Positions 24,360 through 32,769 of a stretch of 64,000 nt of DNA are shown piece by piece. The stretch is taken from NCBI GenBank assembly GCA_902792895.1, contig CADBBK010000001.1:248001-312000 (forward strand), written 5' to 3'. The notes under the pieces were generated by a model. The model did not search any database. It was not told where the DNA came from and was given only the letters and a program-made list of their open reading frames with translations. The stretch's first letter is position 1; every line of letters starts with the position of its first letter. The position numbers were made by a program, and so were the translations under genes. The stretch is from an uncultured Bacteroidales bacterium (GTDB lineage Bacteria > Bacteroidota > Bacteroidia > Bacteroidales > Muribaculaceae).

Positions 24360-26957
24360 TTACTTGACAACGACCTTGATGGAACGGTCGTCGCTAGTAA
24401 CCAGATAGGTGGCTGCAGGCAGGTTGATGGTATGTGAACCCGTGCTCTTGATGGCAGCTACGGTGTTGGCATCCAAGTCAAACACCTCGAGGGTTTCGCC
24501 CTGGGGATTATCGATGAGAATGCCTCCCGTTGTGGGAACGGCACTCCACGATTTCGTCAGCATTTCAGGTTCGCCAGAAAGCAGGAAGTCAATCAGCACT
24601 GTGACGTCACTGATGGCCACTTCGCCGTCCTCATCCATATCGGCTGCTGTGATGCTGAACGGTTCCACGGGAGATCCCAACAGGTAATCGATCAATGCGC
24701 TGGCGTCACTGATATCTACACTGCCATCCATGTTGACATCGCCGCGAAGAGGTCTCACAACTCCCTGCACGTCGGCATAAGCGGTAGCCAGTGAGGTCGA
24801 TGCCGTGAGTTGGCTCTCAAATTCGCCAGCCTGGCTCGTGCTTGCCAGTCTCACATAAAAGACTTCTCCTGAGGGATCGAGCGTGAGCGAACTTCTCCAG
24901 TTCACCTGGTTCAGGCTGATCTGGAATCCATCGCCCACGGTCAAGGTTATGTCCTCGTCGTTATCCTCGGCAGTGACCGTGCCACTAACGATGGGCGACA
25001 CACCACCTAATGAGGCTTCAATCCTGCTGATGGGTGAAATCGTGATGGTGGGCATTTCCAGCTTACGGGCGGTTAAGTTGACCGTGCTGCTCACCTCGCT
25101 GCTACTAATGGCGAGTGTACCCGTAGCATTGCCTGTCTGCAGCGTAGTATAAGTTACCGTGACCGTTGTACCGGCATTGACGGCTGCAGCAGTGAGGGTT
25201 GTCGGTGATACGCTGAATCCCCTACCCGTTGCGCTGACGCTTACTGATTGTGTGAGGTTATTGCCCTTAACGGTAACGGACTTACTTACCTGCATATCAT
25301 CGGGGCCGATAGTACCCACATCGATGGTCGAGCCATCAATAGGAGCCGTCAACTCAGGGGGATTCACTGTGCCCGGATTACTGGTAACGGCAATGTCATC
25401 GACGTTAAGGCGGGCACCGGCAGTCTGCAAAATCTTGAAGCGCACGTTGCCGATCAAGCTCAAGTTGAAGATGTACTGCTGCCAAGTAGTATTAGGCTTA
25501 CAAGTGCCTACAGCGGTCCATGTCGAGCCCTCATCGGTACTATACAGCACCTGCAATGTAGGAGCGGCCTCGCTGCTGCTCCAATTGGCGGCATAGAACG
25601 TTATCATGCTGGCGCCGTCGATGACATCCTCGGCCATCTCAATATAGGAGGCCGCCGTCTTACCGAAACGGCAACTTTGGGAACCGTTGGAATGTGTATC
25701 ACCGCTCCAAATGCCCACATCAGAAGTATTCCACTTGAAAGCATGGCCCTGGATAAAGGTCGTCGTATAACTTTGATAGGTCGGGATGCCTTCCCAGGTC
25801 TCGATCGTCTCGGTGCCACCTGACGAGCCTCCAGGATTGTAAGTGGCCGTCAAGGTCGTGGTATTGCTGACCTCAGAGCTGCTGATAGTCATGCGGCCCG
25901 TCGCGTTGGCTGTAGTTCCATTATAGGTCACCGTAACTGTCGTACCGGCATTCACAGCGGCAGCAGTGAGCGTTGTCGGCGTCACAGTGAATCCCGTTCC
26001 CGTCACTGCAACAGTGACAGCCTTGGTCAGATATACGCCCTTCACGGTGATGGTCTTGCTCACGCCAGAACCCGTGTTCATGCCCACATTTATAGTCGAA
26101 CCGTGTGTTGGCGACGAGATCACAGGAGTGTTGACGCTGCTGCCTGTCCAAGCATTGCCTGTCAGATTGCCCCAAATGTACTCGGCCAGTTCGGGATGAT
26201 CAATAAATGGGTTGCGGTTGTGCTGGATATTATAAACGGCCTCGTTGCGATTGGCCTCGAGGGTGCTCACGGGATCGTTGCGGTGCCATTCCAGCAACTG
26301 GCTGATTGCCCATGGCGTGAGATGCTTGTAGCTGCTGTTGGTGAACACTACACTGCCGAGTCCGTTGGTCCAAGTGCCCACACGGTCCATGTAACGCACC
26401 ACCATATAGAAATAGGTACGCGCGAAGTCGCCCTTATACTCATCGGCGACCTCAAACACCGTTCCCGTATAGCCGCTGTGCGTACAAGCGCCCAGTTTAC
26501 CGGTGCCCTTGGGTGTACCATTGGCACAATCGCCATACGGATAGTTGCCACGCTCGTTGTTCACCCATCCATCGACGGGATACAGGTGGAACAGGTCGCT
26601 GTACATCGTGTCCTGGGCTGCACCCCACCAGCTGTTGGGCACGGAATGCTCACGGTTATAGCATTGCCCTAGTCCGTTATAAGTGCCACACTGATTCACG
26701 CTGTAGGTGAACTGTGTGTTGGAGTAACGGTCAATGATGATGTTTCCGTTACAGTCAGTTGTTTCAAACTTTTCCCACAGTTTGTTGTAATAAATCAAGT
26801 AATGGCCATTGACAATCTCGTGAAGGGAGGACATCAGTGCCTGGTCATTCTTGCCCAAGGCACTGTTGTAGTAGTTGTTGGGAATAGCTGCGAGGGACTG
26901 CAATCCCAACACCAGCATCATGACCAGCATCAACAAATAATGCAGATTCTTCTTCAT
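24360..26957 (-). CDS. Secreted endonuclease I-family nuclease with Ig-like, carbohydrate-binding-like and dockerin modules
   Basis: An 865-residue secreted protein; I use the ATG at 26957 (MKKNLHYLLMLVMMLVLGLQ, signal peptide). Order of parts: an EndA/NucM-type nuclease at about residues 25-270, with the His-metal motif CYNREHSVPNSWWGAAQDTM; an Ig-like repeat (TVTPTTLTAAAVNAGTTVTV); a jelly-roll-like module ending LNVDDIAVTSN; a second copy of the Ig-like repeat; two dockerin-type calcium repeats (GDVNMDGSVDISDASALIDY and DMDEDGEVAISDVTVLIDFL); and a C-terminal beta domain like type IX secretion signals. It probably degrades extracellular DNA or RNA at the cell surface. It is transcribed alone. 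Confidence 0.85.
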   Translation of the reverse strand: MKKNLHYLLMLVMMLVLGLQSLAAIPNNYYNSALGKNDQALMSSLHEIVNGHYLIYYNKLWEKFETTDCNGNIIIDRYSNTQFTYSVNQCGTYNGLGQCYNREHSVPNSWWGAAQDTMYSDLFHLYPVDGWVNNERGNYPYGDCANGTPKGTGKLGACTHSGYTGTVFEVADEYKGDFARTYFYMVVRYMDRVGTWTNGLGSVVFTNSSYKHLTPWAISQLLEWHRNDPVSTLEANRNEAVYNIQHNRNPFIDHPELAEYIWGNLTGNAWTGSSVNTPVISSPTHGSTINVGMNTGSGVSKTITVKGVYLTKAVTVAVTGTGFTVTPTTLTAAAVNAGTTVTVTYNGTTANATGRMTISSSEVSNTTTLTATYNPGGSSGGTETIETWEGIPTYQSYTTTFIQGHAFKWNTSDVGIWSGDTHSNGSQSCRFGKTAASYIEMAEDVIDGASMITFYAANWSSSEAAPTLQVLYSTDEGSTWTAVGTCKPNTTWQQYIFNLSLIGNVRFKILQTAGARLNVDDIAVTSNPGTVNPPELTAPIDGSTIDVGTIGPDDMQVSKSVTVKGNNLTQSVSVSATGRGFSVSPTTLTAAAVNAGTTVTVTYTTLQTGNATGTLAISSSEVSSTVNLTARKLEMPTITISPISRIEASLGGVSPIVSGTVTAEDNDEDITLTVGDGFQISLNQVNWRSSLTLDPSGEVFYVRLASTSQAGEFESQLTASTSLATAYADVQGVVRPLRGDVNMDGSVDISDASALIDYLLGSPVEPFSITAADMDEDGEVAISDVTVLIDFLLSGEPEMLTKSWSAVPTTGGILIDNPQGETLEVFDLDANTVAAIKSTGSHTINLPAATYLVTSDDRSIKVVVK

Positions 26958-27004
26958 CTTGTGTTTAATGTATTTATGGTTAATGTAATGGTCTTGTGAG
27001 GGTG

Positions 27005-27012
27005 CAAAGTTA
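27005..27012 (-). promoter_or_regulatory. -7 box for the secreted nuclease gene
   Basis: CAAAGTTA on the plus strand reads TAACTTTG on the minus strand, 47 nt upstream of the chosen start. Its position supports the ATG at 26957 over the longer frame to 27041, which would begin upstream of the promoter. Confidence 0.65.
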
Positions 27013-27084
27013 CAAAAAACAATTCTTCTGCTCATTGGCAAGAGTGCGTTTTCGGCCTAGATAATCAGTCAGTTCACCGAAAAG

Positions 27085-28065
27085 TCAATAGAGCAGACGT
27101 GCAATGCGGGCCGAGCCGCGCTTGCCGTGGGCAATGCGGGCAAACAGACGCCGCGTCACGGGAGCGACCAGCCATCTCCATCGCAGGTTGTCGCCATAAC
27201 TGTCGCGCAGCGTTTTATAGGCCTCGCGGCACAGGGGCTTGGAGAGCTCACTGCATCCCTCGCGCTCGTATTGGGCGGCAAGCACCATGCGGCGGTACTC
27301 CAGTAAGCGCTCATAGCGCACCTTGTAGTGGGGCTTGAGCTGCGAACAACGCACCTCATTGATCATGATGTCGATGACATGTTCCCACTGACCCTGGCGG
27401 GAGTGGAACTCGGTCCCAGTAATGGAATCGGCACCATTGTGGTTGATGATGATGCGTGGACGGCTGCCCATATAGGCCACACGGGGACGTGCCAACAACA
27501 ACCGCAGTCCCAATTCCCAATCATTCCATCCGGGCAGATTGATGTTCCATCCGTCGGTGGCCGCAAAGAACTCCCGCCTCACGGCATAGCGCTGTGTCGC
27601 CAGCTGGGCATGGAGGATGTGCTGAGCAAACAAGTCACGCTTGTGGAAAGGCGCCTCGCGCTGGCTGCCGTCAGGAAAGACGAGCATCGAGCGCGCACTG
27701 ACAAGGTCCAAAGGCCTATCCCCGTCGGCGGTGCGTTGGATGACGTCCACATAGGAAGCCACCAAGTCCTCTTCCATGATGTCATCGCTGTCAAAGAACA
27801 GCACCCACTCACCCGTAGCCTGTTCAAAGCCGTTGTTGCGAGCGGCTCCGGCAGTGCGGTGAGGCTCACGTGTGATAACGACCTTGAAGTCCTCCTGCTC
27901 ATGGTCGCGCTTGAAGCCCTGCAGCACCTGCAGCGTGTCGTCGGTGCTATAGTTGTCCACGAGCACGACCTGCAGCGGACGGTGCGTCTGGGACAACACG
28001 CTGTCGAGCGTGGCAGGCACCACGGCAGCACGGTTATAAACGGGAATGATGATTGAGACCTCCAT
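27085..28065 (-). CDS. Glycosyltransferase family 2
   Basis: A 326-residue GT2 enzyme with the start VSIIIPVYNRAAVVPATLDS, VVLVDNYSTDDTLQVLQGF near residues 33-51 (an asparagine in place of the usual DDGS aspartate, DNYS) and WVLFFDSDDIMEEDLVASY near residues 87-105. The C-terminus is rich in arginine. It is divergent from the GT4 gene at 28315 and is not in the main glycan operon. The DNYS variant occurs in a subset of active GT2 enzymes, so inactivity is not implied. Confidence 0.9.
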   Translation of the reverse strand: MEVSIIIPVYNRAAVVPATLDSVLSQTHRPLQVVLVDNYSTDDTLQVLQGFKRDHEQEDFKVVITREPHRTAGAARNNGFEQATGEWVLFFDSDDIMEEDLVASYVDVIQRTADGDRPLDLVSARSMLVFPDGSQREAPFHKRDLFAQHILHAQLATQRYAVRREFFAATDGWNINLPGWNDWELGLRLLLARPRVAYMGSRPRIIINHNGADSITGTEFHSRQGQWEHVIDIMINEVRCSQLKPHYKVRYERLLEYRRMVLAAQYEREGCSELSKPLCREAYKTLRDSYGDNLRWRWLVAPVTRRLFARIAHGKRGSARIARLLY

Positions 28066-28144
28066 ATCTTGACGCCTTGTTCACTGTTAATCGGTGTAAA
28101 GGTACTGCTATTTTTGCCAACCCACAAGAAAAAGCCCACTTTTA

Positions 28145-28306
28145 GATAAATTCGGCGGCGCTTCGGGATTGACCAAATAAAAATGGCTTTTTATTTGGCA
28201 CTCCACTCAGCTTGCACTAATGTTGGATAAATTCGGCGGCGCTTCGGGATTGACCAAATAAAAATGGCTTTTTATTTGGCACTCCACTCAGCTTGCACTA
28301 ATTTTG
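28145..28306 (+). repeat. 81-bp tandem duplication carrying a promoter
   Basis: Copy 1 (28145-28225) and copy 2 (28226-28306) are identical over 81 bp except for one base. Each contains the hairpin CCAAATAAAAA/TTTTTATTTGG with a 4-nt loop, a TTTG and, 20 nt on, a -7 box. The single difference falls in the -7 box: TAATGTTG in copy 1, TAATTTTG in copy 2. Confidence 0.95.
28275..28306 (+). promoter_or_regulatory. Consensus promoter for the GT4 gene, near-leaderless
   Basis: TTTG (28275-28278), 20 nt, TAATTTTG (28299-28306), with TTGCAC directly before the -7 box. The start codon at 28315 is only 8 nt beyond the box, so the message would begin within a few bases of the ATG. TTTG overlaps the right arm of a hairpin. 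Confidence 0.75.
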
Positions 28307-28314
28307 CATCCGCT

Positions 28315-29430
28315 ATGAAAATACTATTTGCAGGAGACGCCAGTAATATGCACAACTGCCTCGCGCAGCAGCTCAGGAACATGGGACACGAGGCCGTCGT
28401 GGCCTCAGACGGTTCACGCTGGATGGACACAGAGCGCGACATCAACCTGCTGCGGCAACCCGGCCTGATGGGTACACTGCGGTATCTGATGGACATCAAG
28501 CGTGCCCTGCCACTGATGACAGGATTTGATATCGTAGAGATTGCATCGCCCATCTTTCTGCGCCTGAAACCCCACCGCGTAGCCCGGGTGTTTGACTACC
28601 TCAAGGCACACAACCGCCACGTGGTGCTGTCGGCCCTGGCAACCGATGTCGTTTATTATAATGCATGCCACGATGGATACACGTTCCGCTACAGCGACTA
28701 CATGCTGGGCAACGAGCCCTCACCCTATGTCAACTCGGCCGAATATGTAGCAAACCAGCAGGACAACTGGAAACAGCCGTTCATGCGTCATCACAGCGAC
28801 CATATCCTGCAGGGTATCGATGGTGCTGTGGCTTGTCTGTATGAGTATTATGCCGCCTACAAACCCGTGCTGGGCGACCGCGTGGTCTATGGCGGCATTC
28901 CCATCGACACCGAGAATCTTGAATACCGTCCGATGGAGCAGGCCCCAGACAAGGTGCGCCTGTTTATCGGCATCCAGCGCGACCGCCATGTCATCAAGGG
29001 GACCGATAAACTGCTGGCCGCCATGAAACGTGTGCACGACCGTTATCCTGGCATCACCCAGCTTGAGGTGGTGGAGAACCTGCCCTATGACGAATACACG
29101 CGACGCATGCGCGACTCCCACATCATCCTGGACCAACTCTACAGCTACACTCCCGGTACCAATGCGCTTATTGCCATGGCGCAAGGACTGGTGGCTGTGT
29201 CGGGTGCAGAGCCGGAGTACTACCGCCTCATCGGCGAGAACGTCAACAAGCCCATCATCAACGTGTCACCGCTCATCGAAAGTGATATTGATGAAAAACT
29301 GTCGTGGCTCATCGAACACCGCGACCAACTGCCGCAGATGTCCCGCGCCAGCCGCATCTTTGTCGAGAAGCACAATGCCGCGCCCGTAGTGGCCCAGCGC
29401 TATCTCGACTTCTGGTCTAGCCTCGACTAA
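28315..29430 (+). CDS. Glycosyltransferase family 4-like protein
   Basis: A 371-residue GT-B enzyme. The frame is open from 28264, but that ATG lies upstream of the -7 box; the ATG at 28315 gives the normal start MKILFAGDASNMHNCLAQQL. The C-terminal donor domain shows RLFIGIQRDRHVIKGTDKLL, LDQLYSYTPGTNALIAMAQG and GAEPEYYRLIGENVNKPII, the GT4 pattern with the ExxY-type acid. It is a stand-alone gene ending in a strong terminator and divergent from the GT2 at 27085. Acceptor and donor are unknown. Confidence 0.85.
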   Translation: MKILFAGDASNMHNCLAQQLRNMGHEAVVASDGSRWMDTERDINLLRQPGLMGTLRYLMDIKRALPLMTGFDIVEIASPIFLRLKPHRVARVFDYLKAHNRHVVLSALATDVVYYNACHDGYTFRYSDYMLGNEPSPYVNSAEYVANQQDNWKQPFMRHHSDHILQGIDGAVACLYEYYAAYKPVLGDRVVYGGIPIDTENLEYRPMEQAPDKVRLFIGIQRDRHVIKGTDKLLAAMKRVHDRYPGITQLEVVENLPYDEYTRRMRDSHIILDQLYSYTPGTNALIAMAQGLVAVSGAEPEYYRLIGENVNKPIINVSPLIESDIDEKLSWLIEHRDQLPQMSRASRIFVEKHNAAPVVAQRYLDFWSSLD

Positions 29431-29440
29431 GTTAACACAT

Positions 29441-29488
29441 TATACAACAACGGGGGACAACAATTAAGTTGTCCCCCGTTGTTGTATA
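29441..29488. terminator. Perfect 21-bp bidirectional terminator hairpin
   Basis: A flawless 21-bp inverted repeat (29441-29461 with 29468-29488) around the 6-nt loop AATTAA. It lies between the convergent GT4 gene and the thioredoxin-fold lipoprotein gene and can serve both. Confidence 0.85.
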
Positions 29489-29501
29489 GACTGATGCTGG
29501 C

Positions 29502-30584
29502 TTACATGTAGCGAGCAACGGCCGATTTGAGTCGGGTTGCGTCCTCAACGCGCTCGACGATTTCACCATTCTTGATGATAAAGGTCGTGGGGATGCCGTT
29601 CACATTATAGTTACCGACATTGGCCGACTCGACACTCATCGGGTCATAGACCGTGATCCAAGGCAGGTTCTGGGCAGCCTGGCGCCATGCGACGTTGTCC
29701 TCGTCAAGGCTGACTTGATATATGGCCAATCCACGGGAATGATAAGCCTGGTAGATGTCATTGAGTAACTTGTTGAGCTGGGGAGAAATCTCGGTGGCGT
29801 AGGCCGTGAAATCGAGCAGCACCACGCGGTTCTCGGCAGCAACCTTTGACAGGCTGTACTCCTTGCCGTTATAGTCCTGAAGCTTGATGTCGAGCAGGGT
29901 GGCCACGTCGGCATAAACGGTGTCGGTGGGAGCCTGCATCGAGCGGCGACGACGCTGTCCGTCGAGCAGCAGGTTCACAAGGTACTCGGTACGGGGGTCA
30001 TCGGGACGGAACGAGTTGAATGCATTGGCCACTGCACCGATGAAGCGCAGGTCGTTGTCGTTCATCGGGTCAAACAGCGGCTTGCCGTCGATATACTTGT
30101 TGATAGCATAGTATGCAACAATGCCACTGGGATCGGCAGCAATCTGGCGCGCCAGCTTGTCCTTCCAGGCCTGACGTTCGGCCTCAGTACCCTTGCCACC
30201 AGCAAACTGCATTGCCTCCTGGTCAATCTTCATCACCTGCTCGGCATGCTCGCTACCGCTGACGGTATAGTCACGGCCAAAGTCGGGCAACTTGGCTTTG
30301 ATGGTCAGGTGGTCCAGACTGTCAATCGGGAAACAAATGGTCTGGTTGCCCAAACGCAGCTGATAGATGCTGGGCACCGAGGGAGCCTCGACACTGAGTT
30401 TGAATGAGCCATCCTTGCCCACCGACACACTGTCGATTACAAACCACTGTCCATTGCTTGACTGCTCCAGTACCAAAGTCGTCGTGTCGCTGGCGCCCTC
30501 GATGGTGCCGTCCACGCTAAACTTATTGCCGTTACATGACGCCAATGCGAGCGTCACCAACAGCATGAATAATATCTTCTTCAT
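29502..30584 (-). CDS. DUF4369/thioredoxin-fold lipoprotein lacking the CxxC motif
   Basis: A 360-residue lipoprotein (MKKILFMLLVTLALASCNG, lipobox LASC). The N-terminal half is DUF4369-like (FSVDGTIEGASDTTTLVLEQ). The C-terminal half has the TlpA/AhpC-like fold: LLDIKLQDYNGKEYSLSKVA, then VVLLDFTAYATEISPQLNKL, and VNGIPTTFIIKNGEIVE with the cis-proline. Where TlpA has WCxxC after the first strand, this protein has AYATEIS and no cysteines, so it cannot act as a standard disulfide reductase. It is probably an outer- or inner-membrane-anchored periplasmic protein of unknown role. Confidence 0.85.
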   Translation of the reverse strand: MKKILFMLLVTLALASCNGNKFSVDGTIEGASDTTTLVLEQSSNGQWFVIDSVSVGKDGSFKLSVEAPSVPSIYQLRLGNQTICFPIDSLDHLTIKAKLPDFGRDYTVSGSEHAEQVMKIDQEAMQFAGGKGTEAERQAWKDKLARQIAADPSGIVAYYAINKYIDGKPLFDPMNDNDLRFIGAVANAFNSFRPDDPRTEYLVNLLLDGQRRRRSMQAPTDTVYADVATLLDIKLQDYNGKEYSLSKVAAENRVVLLDFTAYATEISPQLNKLLNDIYQAYHSRGLAIYQVSLDEDNVAWRQAAQNLPWITVYDPMSVESANVGNYNVNGIPTTFIIKNGEIVERVEDATRLKSAVARYM

Positions 30585-30660
30585 TGTGCTAAATAGTTAT
30601 CCATTTAAAAAATCGTGCGAAATTACACTTTTTTCTCCATCCAGCCAAATTCATCCCAAC

Positions 30661-30700
30661 AAAAACCCGGGAACGACTCGTTGAAGTGTCGCCCCCGGGT
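30661..30700 (-). terminator. Rho-independent terminator of the glycine-zipper lipoprotein gene
   Basis: On the minus strand ACCCGGG and CCCGGGT pair, with an inner CGAC/GTCG stem, followed by TTTTTG. It starts 24 nt after the stop of the gene at 30725. Confidence 0.75.
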
Positions 30701-30724
30701 GATAGCAGTTGTCCGGCAAATGGG

Positions 30725-31378
30725 TTAACGGCGGTTGGTGCGCAGCTGGAAGGAACGCAGCGTGTAGAGATTGTCGCCGTCGGACAGGCCGATAGAGAAG
30801 TCGGCCACGCCGTTTTTGAGTTTCTTGGTAGCGATAAGCTCGCTCTGGTAGCGCACGGCCTTACCGGGTCCCAATTCCTTGACGATTGCCGTGGGCGACA
30901 GGTAGATTTCCTTGGTGCCAGTCACGGTAATTACAGGCGCGATATCATAGACATAGTCCCGTCCCGTGTTGCGGATGATGAACACGAGCTTTGCATGCTC
31001 CCCGGCATCCAGGTAACGGTTGTCGTTCTCGTCAACAAAGCGCAGTTCCTCAATTTCGATGTTGGCATAAGGGCTGTAGGCATTGTTCTGACGGTAATCG
31101 TCCATGTCGTAGTCATAGTAGTAGTCCGACGAGCGGTAATTGCCGTTATCGGTCTTAGGAGCCGTAGCTGCAGCACCGATGATGCCACCGACAGCCATAC
31201 CGACCACCGTGCCCATGTCATGACCGCGAGGGCCGTCGGCTATTCCGCCGATTGCCGATCCAAATATGCCACCGATGGAAGCACCAGTAGCGGCGCCATA
31301 GAACTGTCCCATCGACTGGCAACTCGACAACATCAGGGCAGAAGCAATCATGCCCACAAAGACAATCTTCTTATTCAT
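30725..31378 (-). CDS. Glycine-zipper lipoprotein
   Basis: A 217-residue lipoprotein with lipobox LSSCQS after a short hydrophobic signal. Residues about 28-75 form a glycine-zipper (GAATGASIGGIFGSAIGGIA and GTVVGMAVGGIIGAAAT), a membrane-inserting repeat. Then comes a tyrosine- and aspartate-rich linker (SSDYYYDYDMDDYRQ) and a C-terminal beta domain (IEIEELRFVDENDNRYLDAG) resembling a domain with cohesin/BACON-like strands. Its place is the envelope; the precise role is not known. It is followed by a strong terminator and seems to be monocistronic. Confidence 0.75.
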   Translation of the reverse strand: MNKKIVFVGMIASALMLSSCQSMGQFYGAATGASIGGIFGSAIGGIADGPRGHDMGTVVGMAVGGIIGAAATAPKTDNGNYRSSDYYYDYDMDDYRQNNAYSPYANIEIEELRFVDENDNRYLDAGEHAKLVFIIRNTGRDYVYDIAPVITVTGTKEIYLSPTAIVKELGPGKAVRYQSELIATKKLKNGVADFSIGLSDGDNLYTLRSFQLRTNRR

Positions 31379-31482
31379 CTTCTCAATCAGTATTACTTTG
31401 GTTACACAATACGCGGTTTTTTACGCCGCTAAATTACTCATTAGCAAGAATTGTGCCAAAATAATTCGACAAAACCGCCCAC

Positions 31483-31504
31483 AATCCCGACAAAAGCCGG
31501 GATT
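31483..31504 (-). terminator. Hairpin between two minus-strand genes, possible terminator
   Basis: AATCCCG and CGGGATT form a 7-bp stem with an 8-nt loop. It lies downstream of the secreted-protein gene at 31538 but lacks an immediate T run, so termination is uncertain. Confidence 0.35.
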
Positions 31505-31537
31505 TCATCACGACAGGTCAAAAAAAAGCAGGGGAAT

Positions 31538-31981
31538 CTATTCTTTGAAATCGCTGGGCAGGAAGGTAACCAGTGCACTCTCGTCGACATCCAAAGGCTG
31601 CAAGTGGACCACGATGCGACGGTCATTCTCGACCATCGTGTCCACAAAATCCTTCCAGGGCTTGCCAAAAAGCTTGAGCTGTCTGATCCACATCTGCTTC
31701 ACGTTATCAGTGTCCTCGGTCAACGTGGAAAGGAACATCGACAAGTTGGACGGCATCTGTACATCTACCAGAGCATAGCGGTCGCCAACCATAGTGAAGG
31801 AATTCATCGCCCAAGCATTACCATACTTGATCGGGCATGAATTGTTCAACTGCTCGACATAGTCATCCAGGTCAACCGCCGTCGTGTCCTGGCTGAATGC
31901 CGCCATTGAGGACAGCATGAGGACACACAGGCATAACCATTTACCGATGCCCATGATACTCCTGTGTGAATAGCGACCCAT
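31538..31981 (-). CDS. Small secreted protein of unknown function
   Basis: About 147 residues from the ATG at 31981; the ATG at 31954 (GIGKWLCLCVLMLSSMAAFSQ) is an alternative giving a clean signal peptide start. The mature part begins near QDTTAVDLDDYVEQLNNSCP and contains RYALVDVQMPSNLSMFLSTL. I do not recognise a family. It follows the TerB-like gene by 13 nt, so the two are probably co-transcribed from the promoter at 32426. Confidence 0.7.
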   Translation of the reverse strand: MGRYSHRSIMGIGKWLCLCVLMLSSMAAFSQDTTAVDLDDYVEQLNNSCPIKYGNAWAMNSFTMVGDRYALVDVQMPSNLSMFLSTLTEDTDNVKQMWIRQLKLFGKPWKDFVDTMVENDRRIVVHLQPLDVDESALVTFLPSDFKE

Positions 31982-31994
31982 GAAACAAGCCGTT

Positions 31995-32396
31995 TTACTC
32001 AGCAACCGGTAGAGGGTCCTCGGCATCGAGCTGGTCGACTACACCAGCAATCATTCCGTCAATAATGCTGCCGCGATAGCCCAGTGCCATGGCGTAAAGT
32101 TTGCAGATGGCCAGTTCCTGTTCATCAAGCTCACCATCGATCATCATCAGGGCTACCATGTCACGCATGTAGGCGAGCTTGGTATCCTCGTCTTCGGGCA
32201 GAGTGATGGACACGCTGTCGGGGTCCTCGATGACCTGGCTGAACTGCTCGGGCGTGATGTTTTCGCGCGAAGCCACTGCAAGCAGCACCGCCATCTCGGA
32301 ATCGGTAATTCTCTCGTCGGCCGAAGCAAGCATCACAAGGTTCTTGAGTTGGCCCAGCCGCTGGCTATCCTGTGGATTTTCTATTTTCTGGTTCAT
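31995..32396 (-). CDS. TerB-like cytoplasmic protein
   Basis: A 133-residue, mostly helical acidic protein. LVMLASADERITDSEMAVLL near residues 21-40 and LMMIDGELDEQELAICKLYA near residues 83-102 are the two metal-binding-type acidic helix turns of the TerB (tellurite-resistance B-like) fold. In Bacteroidetes such small TerB proteins are widespread and do not imply tellurite resistance. It is first in a two-gene operon with a small secreted protein. Confidence 0.75.
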   Translation of the reverse strand: MNQKIENPQDSQRLGQLKNLVMLASADERITDSEMAVLLAVASRENITPEQFSQVIEDPDSVSITLPEDEDTKLAYMRDMVALMMIDGELDEQELAICKLYAMALGYRGSIIDGMIAGVVDQLDAEDPLPVAE

Positions 32397-32425
32397 AGCG
32401 TATCAAGATATTTAATTTTTATTGG

Positions 32426-32433
32426 CAAAGATA
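32426..32433 (-). promoter_or_regulatory. -7 box for the TerB-like operon
   Basis: CAAAGATA on the plus strand reads TATCTTTG on the minus strand, 29 nt before the start at 32396. Confidence 0.6.
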
Positions 32434-32455
32434 GTATTATTTCGTGAAGTTGGTG

Positions 32456-32463
32456 TAATTTTG
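32456..32463 (+). promoter_or_regulatory. -7 box for the small TPR gene
   Basis: TAATTTTG, 21 nt before the ATG at 32485, and divergent from the TerB promoter only 22 nt away. It shows that the frame upstream of 32485 is not used. Confidence 0.6.
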
Positions 32464-32484
32464 TCCCATAAATCAAGTAGCAAG

Positions 32485-32769
32485 ATGAAAACCATACAAG
32501 AGATAAAAGAAATGCTGTCGCGCAGCGAGGGACAAGAAGCTCTTGATGCCGCCAACGAAATCGTCGAGAACAAAACCGTCAGCCGCGAGACGCTGGCCAA
32601 CGCCTACTACCTGCGCGGCAATGCCTATCGCCAGCAGGGCAACGTGCGCATGGCACTGAACAGTTACCTCGAGTCGATGGACATCGACCCCGACGGCCCA
32701 GCCGCCGAAGCCTACCGTCACCTACAGGAACTTCTAGACTTCTATAACAAGGACTACTACAACCCGTAG
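32485..32769 (+). CDS. Small tetratricopeptide-repeat protein
   Basis: A 94-residue protein from the ATG at 32485 (MKTIQEIKEMLSRSEGQEAL). It carries one clear TPR (NAYYLRGNAYRQQGNVRMAL, then SYLESMDIDPDGPAAEAYRH) flanked by capping helices, with no signal peptide, so a cytoplasmic protein-binding role is likely. It is convergent with the metallo-hydrolase gene at 32757, overlapping it by 13 nt at the 3' ends. Confidence 0.8.
   Translation: MKTIQEIKEMLSRSEGQEALDAANEIVENKTVSRETLANAYYLRGNAYRQQGNVRMALNSYLESMDIDPDGPAAEAYRHLQELLDFYNKDYYNP

Noticed and set aside
27042-27084. Further small genes or tRNAs in short gaps of the window
   Set aside because: No cloverleaf, CCA end or conserved small-RNA pattern was seen in this or the other intergenic gaps.
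28145-28306. Invertible promoter (phase variation)
   Set aside because: The copies are direct, not inverted, and no recombinase or flanking inverted repeats are present.
31995-32396. Tellurite resistance determinant
   Set aside because: TerB-like folds are widespread in Bacteroidetes and no other ter genes adjoin it.
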